DNA of 64,000 nucleotides, taken from NCBI RefSeq assembly GCF_039555335.1, contig NC_092636.1, positions 2,971,464-3,035,463 of the forward strand. The letters run 5' to 3'. Source of the stretch: Amphiura filiformis. Taxonomy: Eukaryota; Echinodermata; Ophiuroidea; Amphilepidida; Amphiuridae. Both the position numbers and the translations under genes were made by a program. This document shows, piece by piece, positions 26,701 through 34,786 of the stretch (positions are counted from its first letter, which is position 1; each line of letters starts with the position of its first letter). Below the pieces are notes generated by a model that saw nothing but the letters and a program-made list of their open reading frames with translations, searched no databases and was not told the DNA's origin.

Positions 26701-29114
26701 GTGGCGGAAAATGGGGTGCGTAGCTCTGCGTAGGGGCAAAAAGCTCGTAAGATCATTCTTAAAGTACGCGATGTTGTGCATCTAGATAGCCTGAATCACA
26801 TCTTGGCCACCTCGCAATTGGCAGAAAACAGGGCAATGTTGCTCTGCGTATGGTTTTTTAATGGAAATATTATTACTCGGTTCACACTGTCCTTATTACC
26901 CACAATGCCACTGCATGCGATTTTGCATAGCAACACGACAGTTTTTTATGTTATTCTCTTAGTTACCATCAATTTTTGCAAAAACGAATGTCCAATGGAA
27001 AAATGGCAATATGTACCCGATCAATATACCACTAAATCAAAGCCGAAAGTCTAGGCAATTCGGAGAACACTCGTGCACAAGATGGGCAACCTTCCTTTTA
27101 TTTATATAGATAACAATATACGGTGGGGTGTGTGTGTGGGGTGTGTGTGAGGTGTGTGTATGTGAAAGAACTTGAAAAATATTTGTTGCGAATTAAAATG
27201 GCCTGAACACCAAAACTTTTAACAGATTAATAATCAACTGTCACATACATGTACTTTTTGAATTTGTCAAATCACATTTTTCCTGTTTAAATGAATAATA
27301 GCTAATATGCATGTGCTCACTTCTGATTTACTTATAGCAGTCAACCAATCACTGGGGGGGGGGTATCAGTGTGCCGTGACAGATGCCATTGCTATCTCAT
27401 TTCCAATTGAACTTATGTCCAATCAAGGTACTAATTATTTGTGTGTGTTTTATATTAAAATCCAGCAGAAAACAATGAAATCCAGTTGGATTTTACATAA
27501 TTTGGGTCCATATTGGGACATTTTGTTTGAAATTCAAAATCATCTACTATTTTTTCATTGTTTTTTGATGAAAAATGTTAGATTTGGAATGTCTCAAACT
27601 GCTGAATTCGGTTGGCATTCCAAAATCTCCCTCAAGGCCCCAGGTCACTTGTGCCAGGCTGAAGTTTTGTCAGCATTATCTCCTACATGTAGTTATCAGA
27701 GCTCTGTTAGGGCTCATATTGAAATACCCTACCACGTTTTCACACAGAAAGATGGCAGGATTCCCCTCCCTAAGCGCGCGCCTCAGGAAAGCTCGGTCAC
27801 AAAACGGATGGATTATATGCATCAGTGATACACCCTGCCCAGGATTTTAACAAAAGAAGGCTACCACAGGAAAGCTGCAGGATGGCGCACACCTTCCTGT
27901 GTAAGGGAACTTCAATAATGAGCCCTTAATGCCTAGATATGGTTGACATAAAAACGGTAGCCAAATGTGCTACAGGTAAACAACCTACCAGTGTAAATGT
28001 ATTGAATGCAGGCTTTTAAGGCTGTAGGATCAATATCTATCACTTCAATTTCCTCTTGTGTTGCTTCCTGTACATCATTGGTAAACATGGCGGCAAAGTA
28101 ATCAGACACAGAGCTGAGCACCAGACGGTGAGCTGGGATTCTCACATTACCGGCTATCAAGACAACGTCTGTCAACTGCTTTCTGTTCAAGTAACCTGTA
28201 ATGTTAAGAGAGAAAAGAAATCTCATTAAATTGTTTCTGATTGGGCTTGTTGATTAGTAAACAGACATTATTTCTTTCTTTTGATTCATTTATTAATTCA
28301 ATCTTTATTTAAAGTTCAAGTTCAAATCTTTCTGTAAGTTTTGAGGGTTGTCTGTGATTAGGCCAAAAAAAAAAAAGATGTTTGCTTGCCCTCAACCGAC
28401 CGACCCTAATTTTGGAAATCGGAAAAACTTTTTTTTTCTATTTACTGTACAAAAGAATACCGACCCTATTTTTGGAAATTCTGGAAAAAGTTTTTTTTTC
28501 TTTCCAAATTTTTGCATTCTGAAGAGGTAAAAAAAAAGTATTTTAGAGCTTGTATTCCACATTTTAGTTGTTTTGGAATGTTAGCTGATTCATTTTGACA
28601 CCAAAAATGTATTATTTTTCATATTTTGAGCCTTAATTAATACAAACAGTAGAGTTTGCTAGTAACTAGAAAAAAAAAAAGAAGAATAAAAAAAAAGAAA
28701 TCCCGACCGACCGACCCAATTGTGAAAATTCCATTGAGGGCAAGCAAACAATTTTTTTTTCTTGGCCTTACAAGAATCTTATTACATGTCAAGTACAATG
28801 GCGCTATAGTATTCGGCAAGGTCTTTCAGCTGTGTCCAACCACTCAACCTAATTATCACGTAAAAAGAACTAGGTCACACAATGCTACACAGCTTGATCG
28901 GCGAATGAGGGGCTGCTGTGATGACGACATGTTTCAATTAGCCAATCAAGGCCACTTTGGTGTTTACCAGTAAGCGGTGCCAAATGGGTAGACCGCTGAA
29001 GAACTTTGCCTAAAACTATAGGGTAGTACACTTACCTTGCATCTTCTTAAATGAGCGTTCAGCGTGACTTCTTGAGCAGAAAAGTTCACCTTCGTTGCTA
29101 TTGCTTTCCTCCAT
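14729..29114 (-). CDS. KLHL5: Kelch-like protein of the KLHL1/4/5 group (BTB-BACK-Kelch), 10 exons
   Basis: Adaptor of CUL3 ubiquitin ligases: BTB binds CUL3 and the Kelch propeller binds substrate (family knowledge). Coding exons, minus strand, in order: 29114-29036, 28195-27989, 24837-24641, 23541-23329, 20732-20542, 19378-19155, 18584-18422, 17451-17239, 15889-15718, 14788-14729. Every junction is GT-AG and phases agree once two one-base errors (exons 5 and 6) are allowed, giving about 572 residues. BTB is in exons 1-3 ([19 protein letters not shown]). BACK is in exons 3-5 ([14 protein letters not shown]). Six Kelch repeats follow ([51 protein letters not shown]). The C-terminal GRAGACVV matches KLHL1/4/5. 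The start ATG has an in-frame TGA 24 bases upstream. The long N-terminus of vertebrate members is absent. The symbol denotes the group; it is probably a single orthologue of KLHL1, 4 and 5. Confidence 0.92.
14832..14952. mobile_element. TGGGCTATTC family element (copy 2, right end lost)
   Basis: Located in the last KLHL intron. The left arm (TGGGCTATTCTAGTTGAAAT, GGAAGACATGACCTTAATCT) and centre match the copies at 7,981 and 48,213. The right arm breaks off at GAAATCGACACCCCC, where a different AT-rich repeat begins that is similar to 60,496-61,520. Confidence 0.75.
14953..15480. repeat. AT-rich repeat related to 60,496-61,520
   Basis: Shares ordered blocks with the 60.5-61.5 kb region: ATTATGGAAA, a GTATATAAAAGT block, GAATGG with ATGCTCA, and TTTGAATTTTTACCAA. 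It lies within intron 9 of the KLHL gene. Boundaries are approximate. Confidence 0.45.
16633..16708. repeat. Short dispersed repeat AAAGAACTAGGTCAC (copy 1)
   Basis: The segment from AAAGAACTAGGTCAC through ATGCTACGCAGCTTGATCG to GATGATGATTCAAT recurs at 28,858-28,940 with point differences and a 10-base gap. Its nature is unknown. Confidence 0.55.
16710..16795. repeat. Interstitial telomere-like (CCCTAA)n tract
   Basis: About 14 imperfect six-base units (CCTAACCCTAACCCTTACCC and CCTAATCCTAACTC), degenerate versions of the C-strand of the metazoan TTAGGG telomere repeat. It lies in intron 8 of the KLHL gene. Confidence 0.75.
16900..17152. mobile_element. Inverted-repeat element with CCGTATTC ends (copy 1)
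   Basis: The left end CCGTATTCATTCCACTAACC and the right end GCGCCCTGTTAAGCGAATACGG are related to the better-preserved copy at 57,618-57,941, including the internal CAAAAATGACTTTGTTAAGC. Lies in KLHL intron 8, about 85 bp from exon 8. Confidence 0.65.
17483..17890. mobile_element. 408-bp element with ATGAAAGACAGAGATAAAAA ends
   Basis: Terminal inverted repeats ATGAAAGACAGAGATAAAAA and TTTTTATCTCTGTCTTTCAT. Inner arms TATCGCGTCTGACG and CGTCAGACGCGATA pair imperfectly. It lies in KLHL intron 7, 32 bp from the start of exon 8. The left arm opens a 119-codon ORF (17,483-17,842) without a recognisable domain. The boundaries coincide with the ends but I could not define the target duplication. 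Confidence 0.75.
19155..19378 (-). pseudogene. KLHL exon 6 with a one-base deficit (Kelch repeats 1-2)
   Basis: The first part reads [15 protein letters not shown] and runs to HMSGR. The second part, in another frame, reads [20 protein letters not shown] and continues to [11 protein letters not shown]. Both are clear matches to KLHL1/4/5. One base is missing at GGGCGAGATTGCAG (coding strand, near 19,303-19,309). With it the exon is 225 bp and all phases agree. The splice sites at both ends are canonical. Confidence 0.8.
19603..19752. repeat. 150-bp hairpin repeat with GAGGTTAATAAC ends
   Basis: GAGGTTAATAAC at the left pairs with GTTATTAACCTC at the right. GCATTGTGAAAAATCTAAAC and ATTTTGC pair with their complements around a centre near 19,680. 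MITE-like, in KLHL intron 5, non-coding. Confidence 0.75.
20429..20450. repeat. (GA)n microsatellite
   Basis: Run of GA dinucleotides in KLHL intron 5. Confidence 0.8.
20542..20732 (-). pseudogene. KLHL exon 5 with a one-base excess (end of BACK, start of Kelch 1)
   Basis: This exon begins after an acceptor ending TTACAG. It reads [20 protein letters not shown] in one frame and [20 protein letters not shown] in the next. Both halves match the KLHL1/4/5 linker that precedes the first Kelch repeat. The shift is at a short T run (CGCCTTTGTTATGG on the coding strand, about 20,664-20,670), where one base is in excess. Removing it makes the exon 190 bp, which restores the phase with both neighbours. 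Both splice sites are intact, so a sequence error or an allele is more likely than a dead gene. Confidence 0.8.
20991..21415. mobile_element. 425-bp hAT-type MITE with 8-bp target duplication
   Basis: Perfect 15-bp terminal inverted repeats TAAGGACCGTCGATG and CATCGACGGTCCTTA. The element is flanked by identical 8-bp direct repeats CCACACAC (20,983-20,990 and 21,416-21,423). Eight-base duplications are the mark of hAT transposases. Internal short inverted repeats contain ATCGATATATCG-type words. It holds no transposase, so it is non-autonomous. Located in KLHL intron 4. Confidence 0.9.
21790..22976. mobile_element. 1.19-kb hAT-type element with 8-bp target duplication, carrying a nested MITE
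   Basis: Left end CAGGGACAGACTTA and right end TAAATCTGCCCCTG form imperfect 14-bp inverted repeats. Both sides are flanked by the identical 8-bp GTCTCCAT (21,782-21,789 and 22,977-22,984). The CAGGG/CCCTG ends and the 8-bp duplication indicate the hAT superfamily. Both ends contain GGCCAGT/ACTGGCC words as subterminal repeats. No intact transposase is present; the minus-strand 70-codon ORF near the right end shows no domain I recognise. A different element occupies 21,804-22,194. Located in KLHL intron 4. Confidence 0.88.
21804..22194. mobile_element. 391-bp Harbinger-type MITE nested in the hAT element (TTA target)
   Basis: Perfect inverted ends TACCCCGTTTACATTGGGC and GCCCAATGTAAACGGGGTA, extending inward through AAAGTCGTAAT-type arms. 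Flanked by TTA on both sides (21,801-21,803 and 22,195-22,197), the three-base target of PIF/Harbinger elements. It inserted 11 bp inside the left end of the hAT element. Confidence 0.88.
23072..23190. repeat. Short hairpin repeat
   Basis: ACCTCCTATGTG and TTGGCCCCTGACATGTTT are mirrored by AAACATGTTCAGGGGCCACA and CACATAGGAGG. Non-coding, in KLHL intron 4. No target duplication defined. Confidence 0.55.
24209..24411. mobile_element. GGCCAAAAA family element, eroded copy
   Basis: Contains AATGGTTTGTCTCAAAGCTC at the left and GCGCGCGCGAGCTTTGAGAC at the right, matching (inverted) the intact copy at 47,439-47,698. The left end is GGCAAAAAAAA instead of GGCCAAAA, and the right terminus is lost. 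In KLHL intron 3. Confidence 0.7.
24453..24613. mobile_element. Palindromic element TAGAGG...CCTCTA beside KLHL exon 3
   Basis: Ends TAGAGGCCGTCA and TGACTACCTCTA, with CCGCCATCTTGTG and CACAAGATGGCGG pairing within, flanked by TA (24,451-24,452 and 24,614-24,615). The right boundary is only about 27 bp from the splice donor of KLHL exon 3 (24,641). Confidence 0.65.
25908..26850. repeat. Two-copy tandem duplication, 472-bp period
   Basis: The unit beginning near GCGCGTCACATTGCTC is repeated with an offset of 472 bp (for example CTAACGCCAACG at 25,944 and 26,416, and GAGTTTTGACAACAAAAATC in both). The copies differ by scattered point changes and one-base gaps. The block is more GC-rich than its surroundings and gives mirror ORFs on the minus strand (141 and 68 codons) with no known domain. 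It lies in KLHL intron 2, inside a longer repetitive tract that opens with AACTAGCGGGTCCCCGCTAG near 24,898 and ends near 27,115. Confidence 0.8.
28361..28767. mobile_element. 407-bp Harbinger-type MITE, GGCCAAAAA ends (TTA target)
   Basis: Left GGCCAAAAAAAAAAAA and right TTTTTTTTTCTTGGCC, with GTTTGCTTGCCCTCA and GAGGGCAAGCAAAC pairing just inside. Flanked by TTA at both sides (28,358-28,360 and 28,768-28,770). The interior has repeated CCGACCGACCC words and T-rich blocks. In KLHL intron 1. Confidence 0.85.
28858..28940. repeat. Short dispersed repeat AAAGAACTAGGTCAC (copy 2)
   Basis: Matches 16,633-16,708 (AACTAGGTCACACAATGCTA, CAGCTTGATCG, then GATGACGA). No coding potential. Confidence 0.5.
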
Positions 29115-29300
29115 AATTATCAGACCAAGCCTATGTCAAAATGTCTCCAATGAAATATCTGATATATTGCCATAGGTACGTACACTGGCCTTGTTTTATC
29201 TGTTGAGTGTTGAAAAAATGAGAAGCAAAAAAAATTGCATGAAGTTTACAGGTGCGAGCAGGGGGTCGTGTCATTCATTAACCCTAACATCCTGCAGGCT

Positions 29301-29449
29301 CAGTGGCGTAGCATCATAGGGGCACATGCCCCCCTCAAATTGATTAAAAAATGTAGAAATCACAGGAAAATTGCCGAAAAATTGAGCCCGGTGCCACCAA
29401 TTATGATTGGTGCCCCCCACCCAATAAGACGACTCATACTACGCCACTG
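29301..29449. mobile_element. Short element with CAGTGGCGTAG ends (copy 1)
   Basis: Starts CAGTGGCGTAGCATCATAGG and ends CTACGCCACTG, an 11-bp terminal inverted repeat. The middle shares AGGAAAATTGCCGAAAAA and GTGCC-rich blocks with the copy at 50,400-50,568. CAGTGGCGTA-type ends are usual in hAT-like elements, but no 8-bp duplication is clear here. Lies just 5' of KLHL. Confidence 0.65.
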
Positions 29450-29736
29450 CATAGGCGTTTTGGCGAAGGGGAAGGAAAGAAGGAATTTCTCCAGGATGGT
29501 TTTGAACCACGGATTTGTTGAAGTACAATGTACCGAAGACAAGACATATAGAACCAAGGCTTACAATATATACATGTATTAAGCAGGAGCCGAGCTTTTT
29601 TTACCCCATGGTTGCCAAGTTTTGGCTCCTGGTGTGTCCAATGTTTTATACAGTTTATACTGCAAATAAACTATACAATTTTATAAACTATATAATTGTA
29701 GCTAGGGGTGTCAACGTTTAAACGTTTCATGTTTAA

Positions 29737-30113
29737 GGTGGTCCTAACTACTACATGTACACCCCCTGGTAAATTTTGTGACTAATTTTGCATTTTTCTC
29801 AAAAAATAACTACACAATGGTAACAAAAGTTGTGTATATTATAGGGGTGAGTAATCAAATTACTTCACCGAAATTTCAGTGATTCAAGACAAGTGGTTCA
29901 TTATAATGTTAAGAAATAAGGAACATTCTAGTGGTAGGCTACCTCTTTTCTTATCATAAATAACGTACCGCTTGTCTTGAGTCACTGCAATTCTATCGTA
30001 GTAACTGGATTCCTTTCCCCATAATATTATATAACTTTTGTTACCAGTGTGTTATTAGTTTTTGAGAAACATGCATAAATAGTCACAAATTTATCAAGGG
30101 GTGTAGTACCACC
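29737..30113. mobile_element. 377-bp MITE with TTAA target (piggyBac type)
   Basis: Ends GGTGGTCCTA and GTAGTACCACC. The arms contain TACACCCCCTGGTAAATTT and AATTTATCAAGGGGTGTA, plus CAAGACAAG and CTTGTCTTG, as inverted partners. Flanked on both sides by TTAA (29,733-29,736 and 30,114-30,117), the obligate piggyBac target. No transposase. Confidence 0.82.
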
Positions 30114-30831
30114 TTAACCGAGTGCAAATGCACTATCAGTTTTGGAAAATCACTAACTGTTTACAAATAATAAATAATAAATAATATTTAATTTTTTTTG
30201 TTATTCATAGTATAAACCCAAAATGTTGAAATAATATTAATAACTGCAGAGAATACTTTTTGTCCATTTTAACTAAAAGAAACTCCACTGGTCGTTTAAC
30301 ATGGAGTTCTATATATTTAAGCCCTTATTTTGGCAAATTTACTATTAGTTTAAATTGTGTAAAATTGCAATTGCAAAAGCTTTGTCAACACATCATAAAA
30401 ACAGGAAGCCCCTAATATTTTTGTTATTTCCCCAAAGCCCTACCCCTAGCTTGAAGAAGTGTTTGCAATGTTTATAAATGATAACCAAGAACTTCTTAAC
30501 ATTATATCTTTTCATCACAACAATATGGGAGCAAATAAGAAAAATATTAAAATAACAAAAAAAATATGAAAATCTTAAAAAAAATCAATGAGGGCGAGGT
30601 AGATATTGATTTTACTTGGCCCAATACAGCAGCATTAATCAGTGTTTACTGAATTACATACAGTACCCTTGCATTTTTATGCAACGGAAATCCCCTGATA
30701 TGCCTACATGTAGATACAACATACATGTTTTTAATGCAAAACTGGCGTTTTTAACGCAAAACTAACTGTACCATACTGTACATGTGCTGTGAAATCATAA
30801 TGAGTACCATACCACCATAGATAGGCCTATA
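30114..30831. other. Intergenic AT-rich DNA, nothing recognised
   Basis: Between two transposon-type elements. No domain-bearing ORF and no RNA gene seen. Confidence 0.4.
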
Positions 30832-31423
30832 TGTGACCCGGCAGCACAAATAAGCCGTAAATTCCCTAAATTGTATTACAGTGTAAAATGTGTACGAAGG
30901 TCATATTCATCGGTAACTTAAGCTGGCCCGACATCCGTCTCATTTCGATAGTCAAAAACTAATCAATAATCCTATTCAGGCTATTGTTGAAGTGGATAAT
31001 AAGCTTCTACCTTAGACGGCTATAGAACTTTTAATAGCTCTGGTCTTTGTTTGCTTATATTGCTAAATCCTGTTCAAGTGGTGGATTACCAGGCATTGTA
31101 TTTTGTACAGGCATAACCAACAATTAACAACGAGAGAACTTTCTTAAACCTCGTTGACTTGGGGATGATTTGAAATGACCGCCAATTATGACTGTTTGAC
31201 ATTTATTGCCAACAATGTGGAAAAAGAGACACATGTAAAAACGTAAAAAGCTATAATTTTGTTGAAGGAGCAAAGTTTAACAAACCATAACCCCGCTTCT
31301 GGATATCATTTGAAGTCAAATGATATACCATTTTTAAGTTTATGATGTTTATTTTTTAAACACGAAATAAAACAAAATTGACCGGGGGAGGAATTTACGG
31401 CTCATTCGCCGTGGACTGTCACA
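30832..31423. mobile_element. 592-bp inverted-repeat element, TGTGAC ends (TA target)
   Basis: Left TGTGACCCGGCAGCACAAAT, then AAGCCGTAAATTCC. Right GGAATTTACGGCTCATTCGC, then GACTGTCACA. The pairing is imperfect but clear over 35 bp. TA flanks both ends (30,830-30,831 and 31,424-31,425). It resembles the ends of 12,678-12,930. Confidence 0.65.
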
Positions 31424-31460
31424 TATTGTGATTAGAAAGAAGTTGCCAACCAACAACAGG

Positions 31461-31998
31461 TGCATGACAATTTATAGGTAAATGGTGCCCGGTATATCGT
31501 GATCCACAAAGACTACTTTGGATTACATTTGTACAGTGCATGACAATTTATAGGTAAATGGTGCCCGGTATATCGTGATCCACAAAGACTACTTTGGATT
31601 ACATTTGTACAGTGCATGACAATTTATAGGTAAATGGTGCCCGGTATATCGTGATCCACAAAGACTACTTTGGATTACATTTGTACAGTGCATGACAATT
31701 TATAGGTAAATGGTGCCCGGTATATCGTGATCCACAAACACTACTTTGGATTACATTTGTACAGTGCATGACAATTTATAGGTAAATGGTGCCCGGTATA
31801 TCGTGATCCACAAAGACTACTTTGGATTACATTTGTACAGTGCATGACAATTTATAGGTAAATGGTGCCCGGTATATCGTGATCCACAAAGACTACTTTG
31901 GATTACATTTGTACAGTGCATGACAATTTATAGGTAAATGGTGCCCGGTATATCGTGATCCACAAAGACTACTTTGGATTACATTTGTACAGTGCATG
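31461..31998. repeat. Minisatellite: seven 76-bp units plus a partial eighth
   Basis: Unit starts (TGCATGACAATTTATAGG) at 31,461, 31,537, 31,613, 31,689, 31,765, 31,841 and 31,917 give an exact 76-bp period. A partial unit starts at 31,993 (TGCATGA). The copies are identical except for one base in unit 4 (CACAAACACTAC instead of CACAAAGACTAC). Such uniformity means recent amplification or homogenisation, and probably a variable copy number. It lies between the KLHL and CCDC22 genes. Confidence 0.95.
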
Positions 31999-32283
31999 AG
32001 TGTAGATAAATGGAATAAGTTTGTGCAGTGTGACTGCTGCTACTACTACTATACTCTACAGGTAATGTATTTCTTGGCCAAGCAGGAACGTATGTGCATC
32101 CATGTAGCGTACTAAGCGTGTGTACACGCAATGTAAGGCGCGTCGCGTGTATGCTTTTTTCTGTACGGACTACTGTGCCTCGCATCTCTGTGCGTGTTTA
32201 TCGCGGTGCCAATAGTGTTTATAATGTTCGAGTTTGGCCAAGAATTACTAAATTTACCTGTAGTACATGGCATGCCCTTTAAT

Positions 32284-32566
32284 AGTGCCGTACTATTACG
32301 CTGCCTTTCATATTCGCCGAGGAGGACAATTTCGACCTCCTCGTTTGTTTACAAACAGAGAGGTAGACAGAGTATCTTTATAAAGTACATTACAATCGTG
32401 TAAAAACCAGAATTTAAAATTTTTTTGAGGGCGTTCTCCTCAGCAAATGTTATAATATGGCTTTAATACAAAACTAGTGCCGTACTATTACGCTGCCTTT
32501 CGTATTCGCAGAGGAGGACAATTTCGACCTCCTCGTTTGTTTACAAACAGAGAGGTAAACAAAGGG
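32284..32566. repeat. Direct duplication of a ~90-bp hairpin-bearing segment
   Basis: 32,284-32,374 recurs at 32,476-32,566 (offset 192) with a few substitutions (CATATTCGCCG versus CGTATTCGCAG). Each copy contains CGAGGAGGACAA followed by a near-complement TTTCGACCTCCTCG, able to form a hairpin, and the palindrome-like TTTGTTTACAAACA. Function unknown. Confidence 0.75.
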
Positions 32567-33793
32567 CCTGTCAAAACTGTTCCGCTTGTCCAAATTAGGG
32601 AGTCCGGCACTTTTTGCCTTTTTTAAGCGAACCTTATCAAGTTTGGTATCACTGGAAAGAGAATTTAACGAGAAAACCAACAGTCTTTAAATCAGCTCAA
32701 TAGCTTGCAGTATAGTGAAGTTATGCTCAATTAAAGTTGTGTGCGTACAGGTTTTGTGTCTGTCGCCGCGACCAACTGGAATGTGTGCAACGAAGTCCCT
32801 ATTATGTCGATTACTGTCTCAAAATTTATTTGAAATCTAATAAAATTTGGAAAGGGAGTTAAAAAAGACAACTAGTATTTTAATATCATATTGACAATTA
32901 TTGAATAAAAAAGTAACAACATATGAATACATAGTATGAAGTGCAGTTGTGTGTGTTTTTTTTCTTTTTTCAAGTCACCCCAAACTTCGGGCCTATGCGG
33001 GAAAAAAAGCAAACATTTTTATAACAAGTTTAGAACAGAGATTCTTATTATACTGGAGTTGATTAAAAGTAGTAACATAAATAATATCAATTCATTGAAG
33101 TGGTTTTGTTCTCATATTTCTCTGAAGCCCTCATGCAAAATGTTCTTGTCTTTAGTTTATGAAGCTCATCTGACACTACACTACTCAACTTCAGAATTGA
33201 AAAAAAAAAAAATACAAAGGAAGTGAAAAAAAAAAAAAAATATTACACAGATTCTTTAAGTATCATAGAAATGATTAAAAGTAGTAACAAAAATAATATC
33301 ACTTGTATTAAGTGTGCCTTCTTCATTTTATCCTTGCCCTCAAGACCCGATAATGCGCTACATCTACCACCCGGCGTCAACCCGACAAGGCACATGGCAT
33401 GCACCGCTAACACACCGCTACACTCCCCGTACTTCGCATGTTACCACAGTACCTCCCTGTACAAAATCATGGTTCGCATTTTACCGCAACCTCCTATTGC
33501 TCTGCAACTTGGCCAACTTCTTCATGAAAGTCTATAATTTAATCTAATACCAGTTTCATATAGGTTTCATGGACTCTTTATAACCGAATTATAAGGCTTT
33601 TGATAAGAAAAATCGGGAAAAATTACCTTGATTTTGGTGCCTCAGAAATTGCTTTTGACTACCGTTCATGCTTTATCAACAGGCATTTGTTTACTATTGC
33701 CGGATGGGGAATTCTTTTGTCTATCCCATAATAATCTCAGATTTTGGACTAGGTCAGGGGTTAATGAGATGTGATCCAAAAACTCTGTCACAT

Positions 33794-33819
33794 CCGGAAG
33801 CTCATGTGACAAGATGGCG
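33794..33819 (+). promoter_or_regulatory. Possible promoter module: ETS-like, E-box-like and YY1-like words
   Basis: CCGGAAG (33,794-33,800), CATGTGAC (33,803-33,810) and AAGATGGCG (33,811-33,819) are packed within 26 bp. In animals ETS and YY1 sites of this form mark start sites of housekeeping promoters, and YY1 sites often sit just after the start site. It lies 0.97 kb upstream of the CCDC22 ATG on the same strand. A GT donor-like CTGAAG-GTACAC follows at about 33,855, so a 5' non-coding exon is possible. The words alone are weak evidence. Confidence 0.35.
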
Positions 33820-34786
33820 ACGAATGCATCTACTGCTAATCTGTTGCTCTGAAGGTACACCGTATTTATCGCATTGATCTAGGATTATACAGACTTTTTT
33901 GGAAAAAACATCATACAGTTAGAAAGATTAATCTTTAATCTCTTCGAATCATAATTTATTTTTCCATTTGAAGATAAAAATCATGTTTAAAACATACGAC
34001 AATTCTTGCGTGTTTTACGTGCTTCCAGATACAAATTTGGAAATCGGGAAACTACTGCCGTACTGGACTCCCTATCCAAATACTCAATAGAGTGATTCAC
34101 GCAACATAAATAGGGGATTAAAAACTGTGAAGTAGGACCATGTGCTTCTTTTGTCCAATTTGGCATCAAGATTTCGAATAGAAACAGTTCAGACATGATC
34201 ATGTCAGAAATTAGTATTTTGTTCTGGGTCTGATTATTCGGACTACAAAACATGTAAGGTAAGCTTATCAATCAATGACAATTCAATGGCAAAATGGCAT
34301 GCATTATTTTTCATTATTATTTGTATTCCTGCATATCAGATAGACCTAAACGACTTTGTGGTAATTAATGACCTTACCAAGCTTCCAATAAGATAAATCA
34401 ACTGCTGTATATCCTACACAAAAGATGGTTTTACCCTGTTTTTTACAACATAAATTTGCCTTCAGACTGCTTTCTTGTTTTGATGACAACGCCCTCAAGC
34501 GATACTTTATTGACCTGCTGTGACATTTTATTAAGTAAATCTGTAAAATATCCTGTAAAATATATAAATATTATATGAACATGAAGTTATAAAATCTAAA
34601 TGACTAAAACTGAAGTATTTTAAAAATAATGAAAGACATTTTGAAGGATTTATAGAAGTTTTTTTAAGTCATGTGATGACAATAGGTCAAAGGTCACGCA
34701 CCGCCCATTCCCGAAAGTCGGTGACAGTTTTGCAGAAATTTCCTGTTTTTAAGTCAACACGTTATTTTTGACAACACTGATGAACC

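Noticed and set aside
27307..27828. 173-codon plus-strand ORF in KLHL intron 2
   Set aside because: No domain or motif recognised, and composition like surrounding AT-rich DNA with a G run. Likely a chance ORF.
33666..33860. 64-codon minus-strand ORF (MYLQSNRLAVDAF...)
   Set aside because: Reasonable composition but no recognised family, no splice partners, and it overlaps the possible promoter words. Probably chance.
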